The position numbers and the translations under genes were made by a program. A DNA stretch of 64,000 bases from NCBI GenBank assembly GCA_016839745.1, contig JAEOTS010000025.1, forward strand, positions 1-64,000, read 5' to 3'. Positions 10,099 to 20,599 of the stretch are shown piece by piece (position 1 is the stretch's first letter; the number at the start of each line of letters is the position of its first letter). Source of the DNA: Promethearchaeota archaeon. GTDB lineage: Archaea > Asgardarchaeota > Lokiarchaeia > Sigyniarchaeales > SOKP01. Under the pieces are notes generated by a model that saw only the letters and a program-made list of their open reading frames with translations, did no database searches and was not told the DNA's origin.

Positions 10099-10902
10099 AT
10101 GAAATCTACTCAATATTCAGATAAAGTTTTAGATCATTTCAAAAATCCACGTAATGTGGGTGAAATAGAAGATGCAGATGGAATTGGTCAAGTTGGGAAT
10201 CCAGTTTGTGGCGATCTCATGTGGATATACATAAAAGTTGGCAAAAATGATGCAGGCGAGGAGATAATAGACGATATTAAATTTAAAACGTTTGGTTGTG
10301 GATCAGCAGTTTCTACATCTTCAATGGTAACTGAGATGGCAAAAGGAATGACTCTTGACGAAGCCTACAAAATCACGAGACAGGATGTAGCTGATGAATT
10401 AGACGGGCTACCACCTATTAAAATGCATTGTTCGAATCTTGCTGCTGATGCTTTGCAGGCTGCGATTGACAACTACCGTTTAGGTACGAACCCAGAAATA
10501 GAAGTTGCAACTTCATGTCAACTAGGTGTTAGAGTAATATTAGGAATTGAAAAGTTTTTTGGAACGGGCGTTTACGATCATATTCCAGCTGATTTGGAGG
10601 AACTTAGAGAGAAAAGAGTCTTAGTAGTTGATTCTGGAGATGAATCGTTAGCATTTGCAGTAAAGTTAACGGAATATACTGGACGAGTAATTGTAGTGAC
10701 CTCAGCAAAATCTATTCCGGGTAACGTCGAAGTAAGGAAAGAATTAAAGCGCTCGGAAGTTAAGATAATACACGAATCAGAACTTATAGAAGTTAAAGGA
10801 GAACTGGACGAAGTTGAAAAGGTCGTGATACATGATAATGACGAAGATGAGAATTACGACCTTTTTGTGGATGTTGTTATAGTTTTAGATTATAGAGGTT
10901 AA
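10099..10902 (+). CDS. IscU/NifU-like Fe-S scaffold with C-terminal TrxR-like extension
   Basis: Scaffold cysteines GNPVCGDLM, TFGCGSA, KMHCSNLA; C-term extension KRVLVVDSGDESLAFAVKLTEYTGRVIVVTSAKS...VEKVVIHDNDEDENYDLFVDVVIVL. Confidence 0.88.
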   Translation: MKSTQYSDKVLDHFKNPRNVGEIEDADGIGQVGNPVCGDLMWIYIKVGKNDAGEEIIDDIKFKTFGCGSAVSTSSMVTEMAKGMTLDEAYKITRQDVADELDGLPPIKMHCSNLAADALQAAIDNYRLGTNPEIEVATSCQLGVRVILGIEKFFGTGVYDHIPADLEELREKRVLVVDSGDESLAFAVKLTEYTGRVIVVTSAKSIPGNVEVRKELKRSEVKIIHESELIEVKGELDEVEKVVIHDNDEDENYDLFVDVVIVLDYRG

Positions 10903-11097
10903 TTTTTTTCAATATATTTTCTTATTTTTTAAACTCGTATTTTATAATTCTAATTGTTTTTATTAAGTTCAAAAAAGCAAATTTTTAGTTCTTAGATTAA
11001 TCAATACATCATAAGAACGCTCTTTAAATGGAATAACGAATTTTTAAAGTTATAAGTAGTGATAACACATCTAAAAAATGTAATAGCTGATTCTAAA

Positions 11098-13485
11098 ATG
11101 GAAAAAGTAATTATTGTAGGTGGAGTAGCTGGTGGAGCTTCAGCTGCAGCCAGACTCCGAAGATTAAGAGAAGATTTAGAGATAACTGTGCTTGAAAGAG
11201 GTCCATTTGTTTCTTTTGCAAATTGTGGTTTACCTTATTATATTGGTCAGGTAATAAAAGAAGAAGAACGGTTAAAACTTATGACTCCAGAGAAATTTCT
11301 CGATCGGTTTAATATTAATATCAAGATAGACCATGAAGTAAAGAGTATTGAGAGAATTAATAAAAATATTACCGTTGAAAATTTAAAAAACGGGGATATA
11401 ATACAATTAGATTATGATTATCTTATTCTTTCTCCTGGAGCATCTCCGATTGTTCCTCCTTTTACAGGGATGAACGATGTTCCGGTTTTTACCTTAAGAA
11501 ATATTCCTGATTCTAATAAAATTATTCATCATATAGAGAGTAATAGCGTTAAACATGCGACAGTGATCGGAGGAGGATTTATTGGCTTAGAAATGGCAGA
11601 AAATCTTAGGCATCGTGGGATTAAAGTAAAGGTTACGGAAATGCTTGACCAAGTCATGGCTTCTTTAGATAAGGAAATTGCTCAGTTCGTGCACCAAGAA
11701 TTACTCCTAAACGGCGTTTGTTTACAGTTAGAAGATCCAGTAGACTCTTTTGAAGTTAGCAGCGAAGGATCCAATTATGTAATCACTAAGAGTGGGGGGA
11801 GAATTAAAACAGATATGATAATACTAGCTATTGGCGTAAAACCTGAGAATCAGTTAGCTGAAGAAGCAGGATTAGATATTGGTCCTAAAGGTCATATTAT
11901 TGTAGATGAGCAAATGAGGACATCTGATCCTTCAATATTTGCTGTTGGAGATGCCATTCAGATTAAAAATTTCGTTACAAAAAAACCAACTGGAGTACCA
12001 TTAGCAGGACCAGCTAATAAACAAGGTAGAATTGTCGCTGATGTCATAGCTGGGCGTAACTCAAGGTATAATGGAGTGTTAGGTGCTTCTGTCGTCAAAG
12101 TATTCGATTTAACCGTTTCTTCAGTTGGATTAAATGAAAAAGAATTAAGTAAAACTGAACTAAAATATGAAAAAATATATGTTCATCCTAATAATCACGC
12201 CGGATACTATCCTGGAGCAGTACCTATAACCTTGAAACTCATTTTTGAAACCCCAAATGGAAGAATTCTTGGAGTACAAGCAGTAGGAGGTTCGGGAACA
12301 GATAAAAGAATTGATGTAATCTCCACTGTTATGAAATTTGATGGGACTGTTTTTGATTTAGAGGAACTTGAGCTTACATATGCACCTCCGTACGGTTCTG
12401 CCAAAGACCCCGTAAACATGGCTGGTTTTGTTGCATCAAATGTGCTTAAAGGTGATATGCCTATCTGGCACTGGAACGATCTAGACAAAATTAAAGCAAA
12501 TAATAGTATTATCCTAGATGTTCGAACAGCTGATGAATATGAAGTTGGGACTATTGAGGGAGCAATAAATATAAGCGATTTAGAGTTAAGAAATCGACTG
12601 AATGAAATACCACAAAATAAGAAGATTTATCTTTTCTGTGAAGTGGGATTCAGAGCTTACCTTGCTACTAGGCTCTTAATCCAAAAAGGATATCAAGTTA
12701 GAAATTTAACTGGCGGATATAAACTCTATAAAACGGCTAAAGCTACAACTGAAGAAATAGCTGCTGAGTGCGGTGCATCCGAAGAAGTAATAGAAGAATT
12801 TATTGAAAAAAAACACAAGATAACCGAAGACTATATCGAAATAGATGCTTCTGGTTTAGCTTGTCCTGGTCCTTTAAATGCTCTTATAAAATCTCTTGAA
12901 ATGTTGCCCGAGAATAAAAAGTTAAAAATATATGCTACAGATCCAGGATTTAAAGCCAGTGTCGAGGCATACGCAAAATTGAATGAAGCTGTTAAGTTAT
13001 TAACGCTGGGAAAAGAAGAAGGAAAGTTAGTTGCCACATTAGAAAAAGGTATTGCAACACATGAAGAAATTGAAGCGCCAGTGAAACCTGAGAAAAAGAC
13101 AAGGAAACAAATAAGAGCTAAAGAAGCACCTGCTTTATCAAATATAACTGCGAATGAACTATATGAGAGAATGGATTCAGACGAGGCTCCAACAATTTTA
13201 ATAGATGTAAGGACACCACAAGAGTATAAGGGAAGAACTGGACATATAAAAAATTCCAAATTGATGCCCTTAGGCGAATTAATGCACAATTTTGATGCTT
13301 TAGAACAATATAAAGATGAGGAAATTGTTATAATTTGTCATAGTGGATCGCGCTCGATGATGGCAGCTCAACTCTTAGTTAGAGCAGGCTTCAAAGACGT
13401 CAGAAATTTAACCGGTGGAATGATAATGTGGCACAGAAGTGGTTATCCTGTAGAAAATGGCGGTGTTAAAAGTACAAACTATTAA
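11098..13485 (+). CDS. CoA-disulfide reductase-like NAD(P)H oxidoreductase fused to rhodanese, TusA and second rhodanese domains
   Basis: IIVGGVAGGASAAARLRRL, FANCGLPYYIG; rhodanese KIYLFCEVGFRA; TusA DASGLACPGPLNALIK; rhodanese IICHSGSRSMMAA. ATG at 11098 preferred over GTG at 11059. Confidence 0.92.
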   Translation: MEKVIIVGGVAGGASAAARLRRLREDLEITVLERGPFVSFANCGLPYYIGQVIKEEERLKLMTPEKFLDRFNINIKIDHEVKSIERINKNITVENLKNGDIIQLDYDYLILSPGASPIVPPFTGMNDVPVFTLRNIPDSNKIIHHIESNSVKHATVIGGGFIGLEMAENLRHRGIKVKVTEMLDQVMASLDKEIAQFVHQELLLNGVCLQLEDPVDSFEVSSEGSNYVITKSGGRIKTDMIILAIGVKPENQLAEEAGLDIGPKGHIIVDEQMRTSDPSIFAVGDAIQIKNFVTKKPTGVPLAGPANKQGRIVADVIAGRNSRYNGVLGASVVKVFDLTVSSVGLNEKELSKTELKYEKIYVHPNNHAGYYPGAVPITLKLIFETPNGRILGVQAVGGSGTDKRIDVISTVMKFDGTVFDLEELELTYAPPYGSAKDPVNMAGFVASNVLKGDMPIWHWNDLDKIKANNSIILDVRTADEYEVGTIEGAINISDLELRNRLNEIPQNKKIYLFCEVGFRAYLATRLLIQKGYQVRNLTGGYKLYKTAKATTEEIAAECGASEEVIEEFIEKKHKITEDYIEIDASGLACPGPLNALIKSLEMLPENKKLKIYATDPGFKASVEAYAKLNEAVKLLTLGKEEGKLVATLEKGIATHEEIEAPVKPEKKTRKQIRAKEAPALSNITANELYERMDSDEAPTILIDVRTPQEYKGRTGHIKNSKLMPLGELMHNFDALEQYKDEEIVIICHSGSRSMMAAQLLVRAGFKDVRNLTGGMIMWHRSGYPVENGGVKSTNY

Positions 13486-13510
13486 TTTTAAAGAAATAAT
13501 TAGTTTCACT

Positions 13511-14653
13511 TTACTTTTTAATGGATTCTAAAACATAATCTGTTATGTATTTAATTTCTTTATCTGATTGAGTTTTATAATTTACATATCTAAAATTAAA
13601 AATGCATAATGGACAAGATGATGCGATCTCCTTAGTTTGGGTTTTTTCAAATATTTTTTTCCCAATTTTTATACTAATACTACTATCAACACCTCTAATT
13701 CCAGATCCAGCCCCACAACAAGGACAATCGTTATGATCCTCTGCTAGCTCTTTTACTTCTATTCCACATTTTCTTAATAACGCTCTAGGTTCTGTATATA
13801 GAGGTCCGCTCTTATATTTTCTTCCAAGTCTGCAAGGATCGTGATATGTAACGGATTTATTTAAAGGCGTTAAGTCAATTTTTTTCTTGTTTTCTAATTC
13901 ATAAATAACATCAATAATGTGCCTTACATTTATATCATAATCTTTTAAATAAAGAGAGTAAACTTTATCGAAAGCATATAGACATCCACCGCAAGTAACG
14001 ATTAAATTTTTTATTCCATTAGATTTAAAGAGTTCCAAATTCGTTTGAAATACTTTTTTGGCGAGACCTAAATTACCTGCTGAATATATATATTCTCCAC
14101 AGCACGGTTCACTTTTAAAAATCTTAAAATCGTAATTACACTCCTTTAGGATTTTATAAGCTGCGCTCGCACTCTCTTTTACCCGAAAGGAGGACATACA
14201 TCCTAAAAACAATAATGTATCTGAATCTTTTTTTTCGTAAACTTCTTCATCTCTATATTCTTCAGGTAACCAATCTAAGCGCTCATCTGGATTTCCATTT
14301 ACAGAATTATCCTTTTCTATAATGTCTTTAATGATTTTTTTATGAATAGATAAAGGAGCTTTATTCTGCTCAACTAATTCCATTTTAGAGGAATGAATTA
14401 TTTCAGATATCAAAATATTTTGTTGACATACTAAATCACATAGAGCGCACAAAGTACACGTATATAATCCGATAATTTCTTCTTCAGATATTTCTTTATT
14501 TGTAAATATCTTTTCAGCAATTTTTAATCTCCCGTTCGGAGATTTTAATACATCATTTGATACCATAAAGGTATCACAATATTCCATACATGTTTTGCAA
14601 TCTATACAAGCATCAATATTTTGAATAATATTATTCTTATCCATTTTTTTCAT
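13511..14653 (-). CDS. HdrD/GlpC-type Fe-S oxidoreductase (4Fe-4S plus CCG domains)
   Basis: CIDCKTCMEYCDTF, CTLCALCDLVCQQN, EPCCGEY, CPCCGAGSG, SSCPLCIFNF. Confidence 0.88.
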   Translation of the reverse strand: MKKMDKNNIIQNIDACIDCKTCMEYCDTFMVSNDVLKSPNGRLKIAEKIFTNKEISEEEIIGLYTCTLCALCDLVCQQNILISEIIHSSKMELVEQNKAPLSIHKKIIKDIIEKDNSVNGNPDERLDWLPEEYRDEEVYEKKDSDTLLFLGCMSSFRVKESASAAYKILKECNYDFKIFKSEPCCGEYIYSAGNLGLAKKVFQTNLELFKSNGIKNLIVTCGGCLYAFDKVYSLYLKDYDINVRHIIDVIYELENKKKIDLTPLNKSVTYHDPCRLGRKYKSGPLYTEPRALLRKCGIEVKELAEDHNDCPCCGAGSGIRGVDSSISIKIGKKIFEKTQTKEIASSCPLCIFNFRYVNYKTQSDKEIKYITDYVLESIKK

Positions 14654-14860
14654 CTATACCTTCGTATATTATTTTAGAAGAACGGTTTTCCTAGATAAAT
14701 TTAAGAAATACTTTATAGTTAATTATCGAGGTGAATATCAAAACATCATCTTTTCCTTTAAATTATAAGTAAAAAAGTTATTTTTAACGAAATAAATATA
14801 TATTCAAAAATATTCAATTTACTGAAAATTTCCAATAAATAAATTAAAAAAGGTGAGAAA

Positions 14861-15445
14861 ATGAAAAAGACAGTAGAAAACTTATTTGCCGCGTTCTTGG
14901 GAGAATCTCAAGCGAGGAACAGATATACTTTGTTTTCAAAAATTGCTAAAAAAGAAGGATATATTCTTATTTCAAAGGTATTTGAGGAGACTGCAAATCA
15001 AGAAAGGGAACATGGTGGTTGGAATTATAAAATGCTCCAAGACCTTAAGAAGGAAGAGAAATTCGGAGAATTAGAGATAAAGGCTGGTGGTCCTACTACT
15101 TATGGAACCACAGAAGAAAATCTAAAATCGGCTATTGCGGGTGAAGATTACGAGTGGCAGGAAATGTATCCTGGTTTCGCTGATATCGCAGAAAAGGAAG
15201 GATATCCAGAAATAGCTAAGAGATTTCGAGCTATTGCCTCCGCAGAAAAACATCATTCAGAGAGATATGGCAAATTGTTAAAGTTAGTAGGCGACGATAT
15301 CTTCTTTAAACGAGGAGATAAAGTAGTATGGATATGCCTTGAATGTGGTTACCAAGTTGAATTAGATAAGCTTCCAGAAGACTTTGAATGTCCAAGCTGT
15401 TCACATCCAAGAAGTTATTTCAGAAAAAGATGCGAAGACTACTAA
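14861..15445 (+). CDS. Rubrerythrin
   Basis: [28 protein letters not shown]-terminal rubredoxin-like CLECGY...CPSCSH. Confidence 0.95.
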   Translation: MKKTVENLFAAFLGESQARNRYTLFSKIAKKEGYILISKVFEETANQEREHGGWNYKMLQDLKKEEKFGELEIKAGGPTTYGTTEENLKSAIAGEDYEWQEMYPGFADIAEKEGYPEIAKRFRAIASAEKHHSERYGKLLKLVGDDIFFKRGDKVVWICLECGYQVELDKLPEDFECPSCSHPRSYFRKRCEDY

Positions 15446-15537
15446 ATTTTGGATATATCTTATAAAATTTAAACAAAATAATTAAATATTAACTTTCAAA
15501 TATTAGAAACAACGCTGTTCTTAATTAAAGAAAGTGA

Positions 15538-15933
15538 ATGATAAATATGAGATCAATAGCAAAGTGTAACATATGTGGAAAGGTAATTGAAATCCTTAAT
15601 CCTGGGGTTCCAGAGACTATCTGCTGCGGACAACCTATGGTTTTAATGGAGGAAAAAACTGCTGATTGGAAAGGTGAAAAGCATGTTCCTAAAATAACGA
15701 TTGATGGTAATAAGGTTACCGTTGATGTTGGTATTTCTATAGGAACACCACACCCCATGACAGAAGAGCATTATATAATGTGGATTGAATTAATCTGTAA
15801 GAATAACTGCTATAAAAGGCAAATGTTAGCTCCTGGAATGGAACCTAAAGCAGTATTTGTTGTTAGTGATACAACAGGGTTAATCGCCAGGGAATATTGC
15901 AATCTTCATGGATTATGGAAAGGTACCGAATAA
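15538..15933 (+). CDS. Desulfoferrodoxin / superoxide reductase
   Basis: CNICGKV...CCGQPM; EKHVPKI; HPMTEEHYIMWIEL; YCNLHGLW. Confidence 0.95.
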   Translation: MINMRSIAKCNICGKVIEILNPGVPETICCGQPMVLMEEKTADWKGEKHVPKITIDGNKVTVDVGISIGTPHPMTEEHYIMWIELICKNNCYKRQMLAPGMEPKAVFVVSDTTGLIAREYCNLHGLWKGTE

Positions 15934-16018
15934 ATTAAGGAATAATTCTTATTTTTATTTTTTTTTTAAAAATTAATATTAACTTTTTAATTAGGTAATG
16001 AGTTTTAAAGTATAGAAT

Positions 16019-17377
16019 ATGTTATTATTACTCCAAATTATTGTCTTATGTTGTTTTATTATTGTAATTATTGCTCTTTTTAGAGAGAAATCTGATTTTC
16101 TTTATTATTCTATGGTAGCTATGTTAGTTTCAGCAGCAGCTACTTTTTTATTATCTCCCGGTGTTTCGACCGAAGAAGTTTTTCTTGCTGTAGATTGGGA
16201 GGTTATATTTTTCTTAGTTTCTTTATTTACAATTGTTGCGATTCTAGAAGAACAATGCATATTTCAGGAAGTCGCGAGAAGGATTACGACGAAATTTAGT
16301 ACTAATACGCGAAAATTTTTCTGGGTGATATGTCTTATTTCTACTATAAGTGCTGCGTTCATTGAAGATATCAGCGTCGCAGTTATATTTGTTCCAATGA
16401 TAATTAGCACCAGTCAAAAGATGAAAATTAATCCCGCTCCAATACTATTGGGTATGACTATTTGCATCAATCTTGCGTCTACTTTAACTCCATTTGGTTC
16501 TGCACAGAATATTTTAATAGCAAATCATTTTGCTCTTTCATCCACATGGTTTTTTACTAATCTTAGTATTTATTTCATTGTAGGTACACTGTCTACACTT
16601 TTTTTACTTGATAGATTTATATTAAAGAAACATCTAGGCGATATATGGATCCCACACTGTGAAGAAAACGAGGAACCGCAAGAAATTGAACATTACGAGG
16701 ATCATGAACTAGTAATCCTAGAAGAACCAATAGATAAAAAAATATTTTATCGAAACATTATTGGACTAGCTATTTTTTTCATTTTGTTAATTTTTATTCA
16801 AAACATTTTGTTTGTTGGTTTATTAGGTATGCTTCTTTTTGTGTTTATAAATCCAAGATTCAATACTGCAGGAAAGAAAAAACCCGATATTTCCTTTTAT
16901 TTAACGAAAGTAGATTTCAAATTAATATTTTTTTTTATAAGCCTTTTTGTATTAATATTTTCGTTTGAGAAAGCAGGGATAATCACCCTGTTGGAGAATT
17001 TTGTGTTAGCTATAACCCCATCTAATTTATTTTTATTATGTGTTATGATACTAGTTATTACCTCTGTTCTCTCGGGTTTGCTTGATAACGTACCTGTTAC
17101 AATTCTATTCATTCCAATTATAGAGGTCTTGACGGAACCTCCCGTTGCATTTTCCACTATTCCTATGCTGATAGCTTTTATATTAGGGATTAACTTAGGA
17201 GGAAATATCTTACCTCAAGGTTCAGCAGCAGATATGATGACCTTAGAACTCTCAAAGAGATATTGTGCTGATGATTTAAATTATAAAAGGTTATTAAAAG
17301 TGGGAGGGTTATTCGCAATATATCATATTATATTAGGGATTGGTTATTTAGCTTTGATGATATTCTTCTTTTTTTAA
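16019..17377 (+). CDS. ArsB/NhaD (ion transporter superfamily) membrane transporter
   Basis: Multiple TM segments, SAFIEDISVAVIFVPM, GLLDNVPVTILFIPI, LGGNILPQGSAADM. Confidence 0.85.
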   Translation: MLLLLQIIVLCCFIIVIIALFREKSDFLYYSMVAMLVSAAATFLLSPGVSTEEVFLAVDWEVIFFLVSLFTIVAILEEQCIFQEVARRITTKFSTNTRKFFWVICLISTISAAFIEDISVAVIFVPMIISTSQKMKINPAPILLGMTICINLASTLTPFGSAQNILIANHFALSSTWFFTNLSIYFIVGTLSTLFLLDRFILKKHLGDIWIPHCEENEEPQEIEHYEDHELVILEEPIDKKIFYRNIIGLAIFFILLIFIQNILFVGLLGMLLFVFINPRFNTAGKKKPDISFYLTKVDFKLIFFFISLFVLIFSFEKAGIITLLENFVLAITPSNLFLLCVMILVITSVLSGLLDNVPVTILFIPIIEVLTEPPVAFSTIPMLIAFILGINLGGNILPQGSAADMMTLELSKRYCADDLNYKRLLKVGGLFAIYHIILGIGYLALMIFFFF

Positions 17378-17379
17378 TC

Positions 17380-18222
17380 TTAAGCTAGAATCTCAAAATT
17401 TAGAGATTCTAATTTTAAATATTTGTTATAAATTTGTTGAGGATCACCAACAAACATCTTTTTGAATTGTGGTTTTAAAAATAAATTAAGTAATCCCGCA
17501 ATAATCCTCTTAAAAATCCCTATTCTAGTGTCGTAATAATATTGCTTATCATCTTCTAACCATCCTTGTTCAAACCAATAATTATAATCGGCATTAGTTT
17601 CATCCCTTGCAATATTATGCAGTGCTTTCCTCACTTTAAATCCAAGAACACCTCCTAAGCTTGGTTTTTGATATCTCTGACCATTTAATGCCTTTAAGAA
17701 TATTTTGCATGTTTTCTTAATTTTCTTAACAATTTTTGTTTCTGCTCCTTCAATGGGCATCGTCCGTATCTCTAATCGATGTACGAAATTAAATCCCCAA
17801 GAGTTAGCTACTTGATTGAAATAGTTTGTAACCTTCTTCGCATCAGCAATACCACAATTACAAACACCAATTGCGATTTTTCCGAAAAAACAAGGTCTGT
17901 GGAAAATGTAGGATAACCTGTCAAAAAAATTTTTCATAAGAGCAGGAATGTGCAAGGCATAAGCGGGAGCCATGAAAATTACACCATTAGCTTGATCAAT
18001 CTTATTGAAGATTATATCGCGATCGTCTTTTCCTACTGGGCATTTATCTTCACCTTTAAAAAAGCAGTTATGACACCCTCTACATTGTTCTAGATGAACA
18101 TCTTTAAGATATAAATATTCGAACTCAACTTCCTGAAGCAATTTTAGTTGATATTCTAGTTGTTGCATTATCATGGTCCCATAACCCTTTCTAGGACCAC
18201 CCATTATAGCTAAGATTCTCAT
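17380..18222 (-). CDS. NADPH-dependent FMN reductase / flavodoxin-fold protein with cysteine motif
   Basis: MRILAIMGGPRKGYGTM; CRGCHNCFFKGEDKCPVGKDD. Confidence 0.85.
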   Translation of the reverse strand: MRILAIMGGPRKGYGTMIMQQLEYQLKLLQEVEFEYLYLKDVHLEQCRGCHNCFFKGEDKCPVGKDDRDIIFNKIDQANGVIFMAPAYALHIPALMKNFFDRLSYIFHRPCFFGKIAIGVCNCGIADAKKVTNYFNQVANSWGFNFVHRLEIRTMPIEGAETKIVKKIKKTCKIFLKALNGQRYQKPSLGGVLGFKVRKALHNIARDETNADYNYWFEQGWLEDDKQYYYDTRIGIFKRIIAGLLNLFLKPQFKKMFVGDPQQIYNKYLKLESLNFEILA

Positions 18223-18404
18223 TTTCTATTCTCATTAATGTTGTATTAACTTAAATAATAAATATTTGACTTTCTATTTAAACTTATTGTTGGTTCTACA
18301 TAGTATGTGTTAAGTCTATATAGTAAAAAACTGAGATTTCACAGCGTCTATCGCGATTTAAAGCAATTTGACTACTTTAAGTAAGTTGAAAAATTATTAA
18401 AAAT

Positions 18405-18947
18405 ATGAGTAAAAAAAAAGCGATTATTTTAGATAGAGATGGTGTATTGATAGAGGATAAAAATTATTCATACAAAATTGAAGATTTAGAAGTCTTACCC
18501 GGAGTTATTGAGGGATTAAAACAATTACAGGAGGAATTTATCTTTTTTATAGTGACCAATCAATCTGGTATAGGGAGAGGCTACTATACAGTAAAAGATT
18601 TCCACAAATATAACGATTATTTGATATCTATTTTAAATGAAAACAATATTAAAATTGAAAAGACCTTTTTCTGTCCACATGTTAAGGAAGATAAGTGTGA
18701 TTGTAGAAAGCCTAATCCTAAATATTTAAAACTAATAGCTGATCAATGGAATGTTAATCTAGAATCCTCTTGGATGATCGGTGATCACCCATCAGATATA
18801 AAATTTGGAATTAATGGAGGATGTAGGACCGTCTATATGGTTACAGGACACGGAAAGAAGCATTTACAGGATTTAGAAGCTAAGGACATTAAACCAACTT
18901 TAGTCCATTCTAACTTTTTAGACGCAACTAAAGAAATAATGAAATGA
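18405..18947 (+). CDS. HAD-IIIA phosphatase (GmhB/HisB-N-like)
   Basis: ILDRDGVLIED, VTNQSGIGRGYY, CPHVKEDKCDCRKPNP, MIGDHPSDIKFG. Confidence 0.9.
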   Translation: MSKKKAIILDRDGVLIEDKNYSYKIEDLEVLPGVIEGLKQLQEEFIFFIVTNQSGIGRGYYTVKDFHKYNDYLISILNENNIKIEKTFFCPHVKEDKCDCRKPNPKYLKLIADQWNVNLESSWMIGDHPSDIKFGINGGCRTVYMVTGHGKKHLQDLEAKDIKPTLVHSNFLDATKEIMK

Positions 18948-18987
18948 GATAAATAAAAAACTGAATTCAGATTATTGAATTAATATA

Positions 18988-20478
18988 TTATGAATTACGC
19001 CTTTCTTCGTATTCGTTTCTTTTTTGTTCATGAAGAATGCTAACTTCTTTTTTCATCCTTTTAACAATTTCTCCAGTTAAAGGATAAAATTTAATCCATA
19101 TTAGTAAACCGATTAAACATACGATTCCAGGTAGAAGCGTCATGCTTATATTAACGCTTAAAGATGCTCTGGCTAAACCTTCAGTTGCTGATAATCCTTC
19201 GCCTACAAATATTAAACCAAATGCGGTCATTAAAGCTGGTGGTACCGCTAAAGCGACACTTATCATAGGTTTGCTAAGTAACGGTCCTATACCCGCATAA
19301 AGACCCTCTCTTCTTTCACCCGAAATTTTCCAATAATCATAATCTATAGTGTCTGCTCTCATGGGATTATGTTGGACAAATTCACCGGGAAAACCCAGCA
19401 TAAATATTGAAAACCCAATCGATACAAGAATCCAATTACCTGAAAGTCCAGCGAAAAAGCTAAAGAAACCACCTATAGCTAAAGCTCCAAAATAAAATGA
19501 AATGGATGCTTTTGTTGAGTATTTTGAAGCAATTTTTAAAATAATAGGAATTGAAATAATTACACAGAGGATTGGGCCAATCCAGAAGAGAAGCATGTTA
19601 AATCCTTCCATTGGTCCTAAAACCCACGTCAGATAGAAAGGTAAACTCACCATAACTAAGTTCAGAAACAATACTGAAACCCCGTCATATATTATATATA
19701 CTCTAAAAGATGGATTTTTAAAAGCGAGCTTTAAGGATTTAAATAAAGGAGTTTTATTTTCGGGAATATGTTCACTATGTTCGTGTACGTATTTTGATAA
19801 AATTAAGTAAGGAAAGATGCCAAAAACAGCGATAATTACTACTAGCACTTGAAATTGAGCAATAGTATCCGGATTAGGATCTGCTAAGTATATAATTGGA
19901 ATAATGAAACCAATTAAAATCGCCGGTAATTGAAACATGGTACCATAGAGTTGTATTTTCTCTCTCTCCCTTTGATTTAATGTCATTTGAGGGAGCAAAG
20001 CAACATACGCGCATAAAACGAGAGTAAACAACGCATCATAGGCAATTTGGGTCACAAGATACCATACAAACAGCCAAACTTGAATTTGGAGATTTGAAGT
20101 TTGCCCTCTCCACGCCTCTGGGGGAAAAAACACTAAAGCAAAGCACAAACTAAAGATTGGAGCCCCAAACTTAATATATGGGATATATCTTTGTACCTCT
20201 CCTCTTTTTTTGTTATTATACCGAGTATTTCCAATTGCATTACCAAAAATCGGGTCGTTTACTACATTCCAAATCGCATAGATAATTTGTGCGATAGTTA
20301 TCCAAATCGTTAAAAGACCCATCCACGCAAAGTAAAAGGATTGTATTACTCCCATAACGGAACCATAGAACGTACCCGGCATTTGAGCAAAAGCATAAGC
20401 AAACTTTTCCTTCATCGGTACGATTCCCGATGTTACATTTTCTATAGAATGAGCTTCCTCAGTAGATTTATCAGACAT
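18988..20478 (-). CDS. MFS transporter, glycoside/pentoside/hexuronide (GPH)-like
   Basis: 12-TM-like, NVVNDPIFGNAIGNTRYNNKKRGEVQRYI motif typical of GPH symporters. Confidence 0.8.
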   Translation of the reverse strand: MSDKSTEEAHSIENVTSGIVPMKEKFAYAFAQMPGTFYGSVMGVIQSFYFAWMGLLTIWITIAQIIYAIWNVVNDPIFGNAIGNTRYNNKKRGEVQRYIPYIKFGAPIFSLCFALVFFPPEAWRGQTSNLQIQVWLFVWYLVTQIAYDALFTLVLCAYVALLPQMTLNQREREKIQLYGTMFQLPAILIGFIIPIIYLADPNPDTIAQFQVLVVIIAVFGIFPYLILSKYVHEHSEHIPENKTPLFKSLKLAFKNPSFRVYIIYDGVSVLFLNLVMVSLPFYLTWVLGPMEGFNMLLFWIGPILCVIISIPIILKIASKYSTKASISFYFGALAIGGFFSFFAGLSGNWILVSIGFSIFMLGFPGEFVQHNPMRADTIDYDYWKISGERREGLYAGIGPLLSKPMISVALAVPPALMTAFGLIFVGEGLSATEGLARASLSVNISMTLLPGIVCLIGLLIWIKFYPLTGEIVKRMKKEVSILHEQKRNEYEERRNS

Positions 20479-20599
20479 GTTTTAACCCCCAAATTCGTAA
20501 AAATCTCAAAATATCTAATAAATTAGAAAATTCGAATCGATATTTTAATATTATGTAAAATATAGGTAAAAAAAAAGTAAAAATAAAAAAATTTAATCT

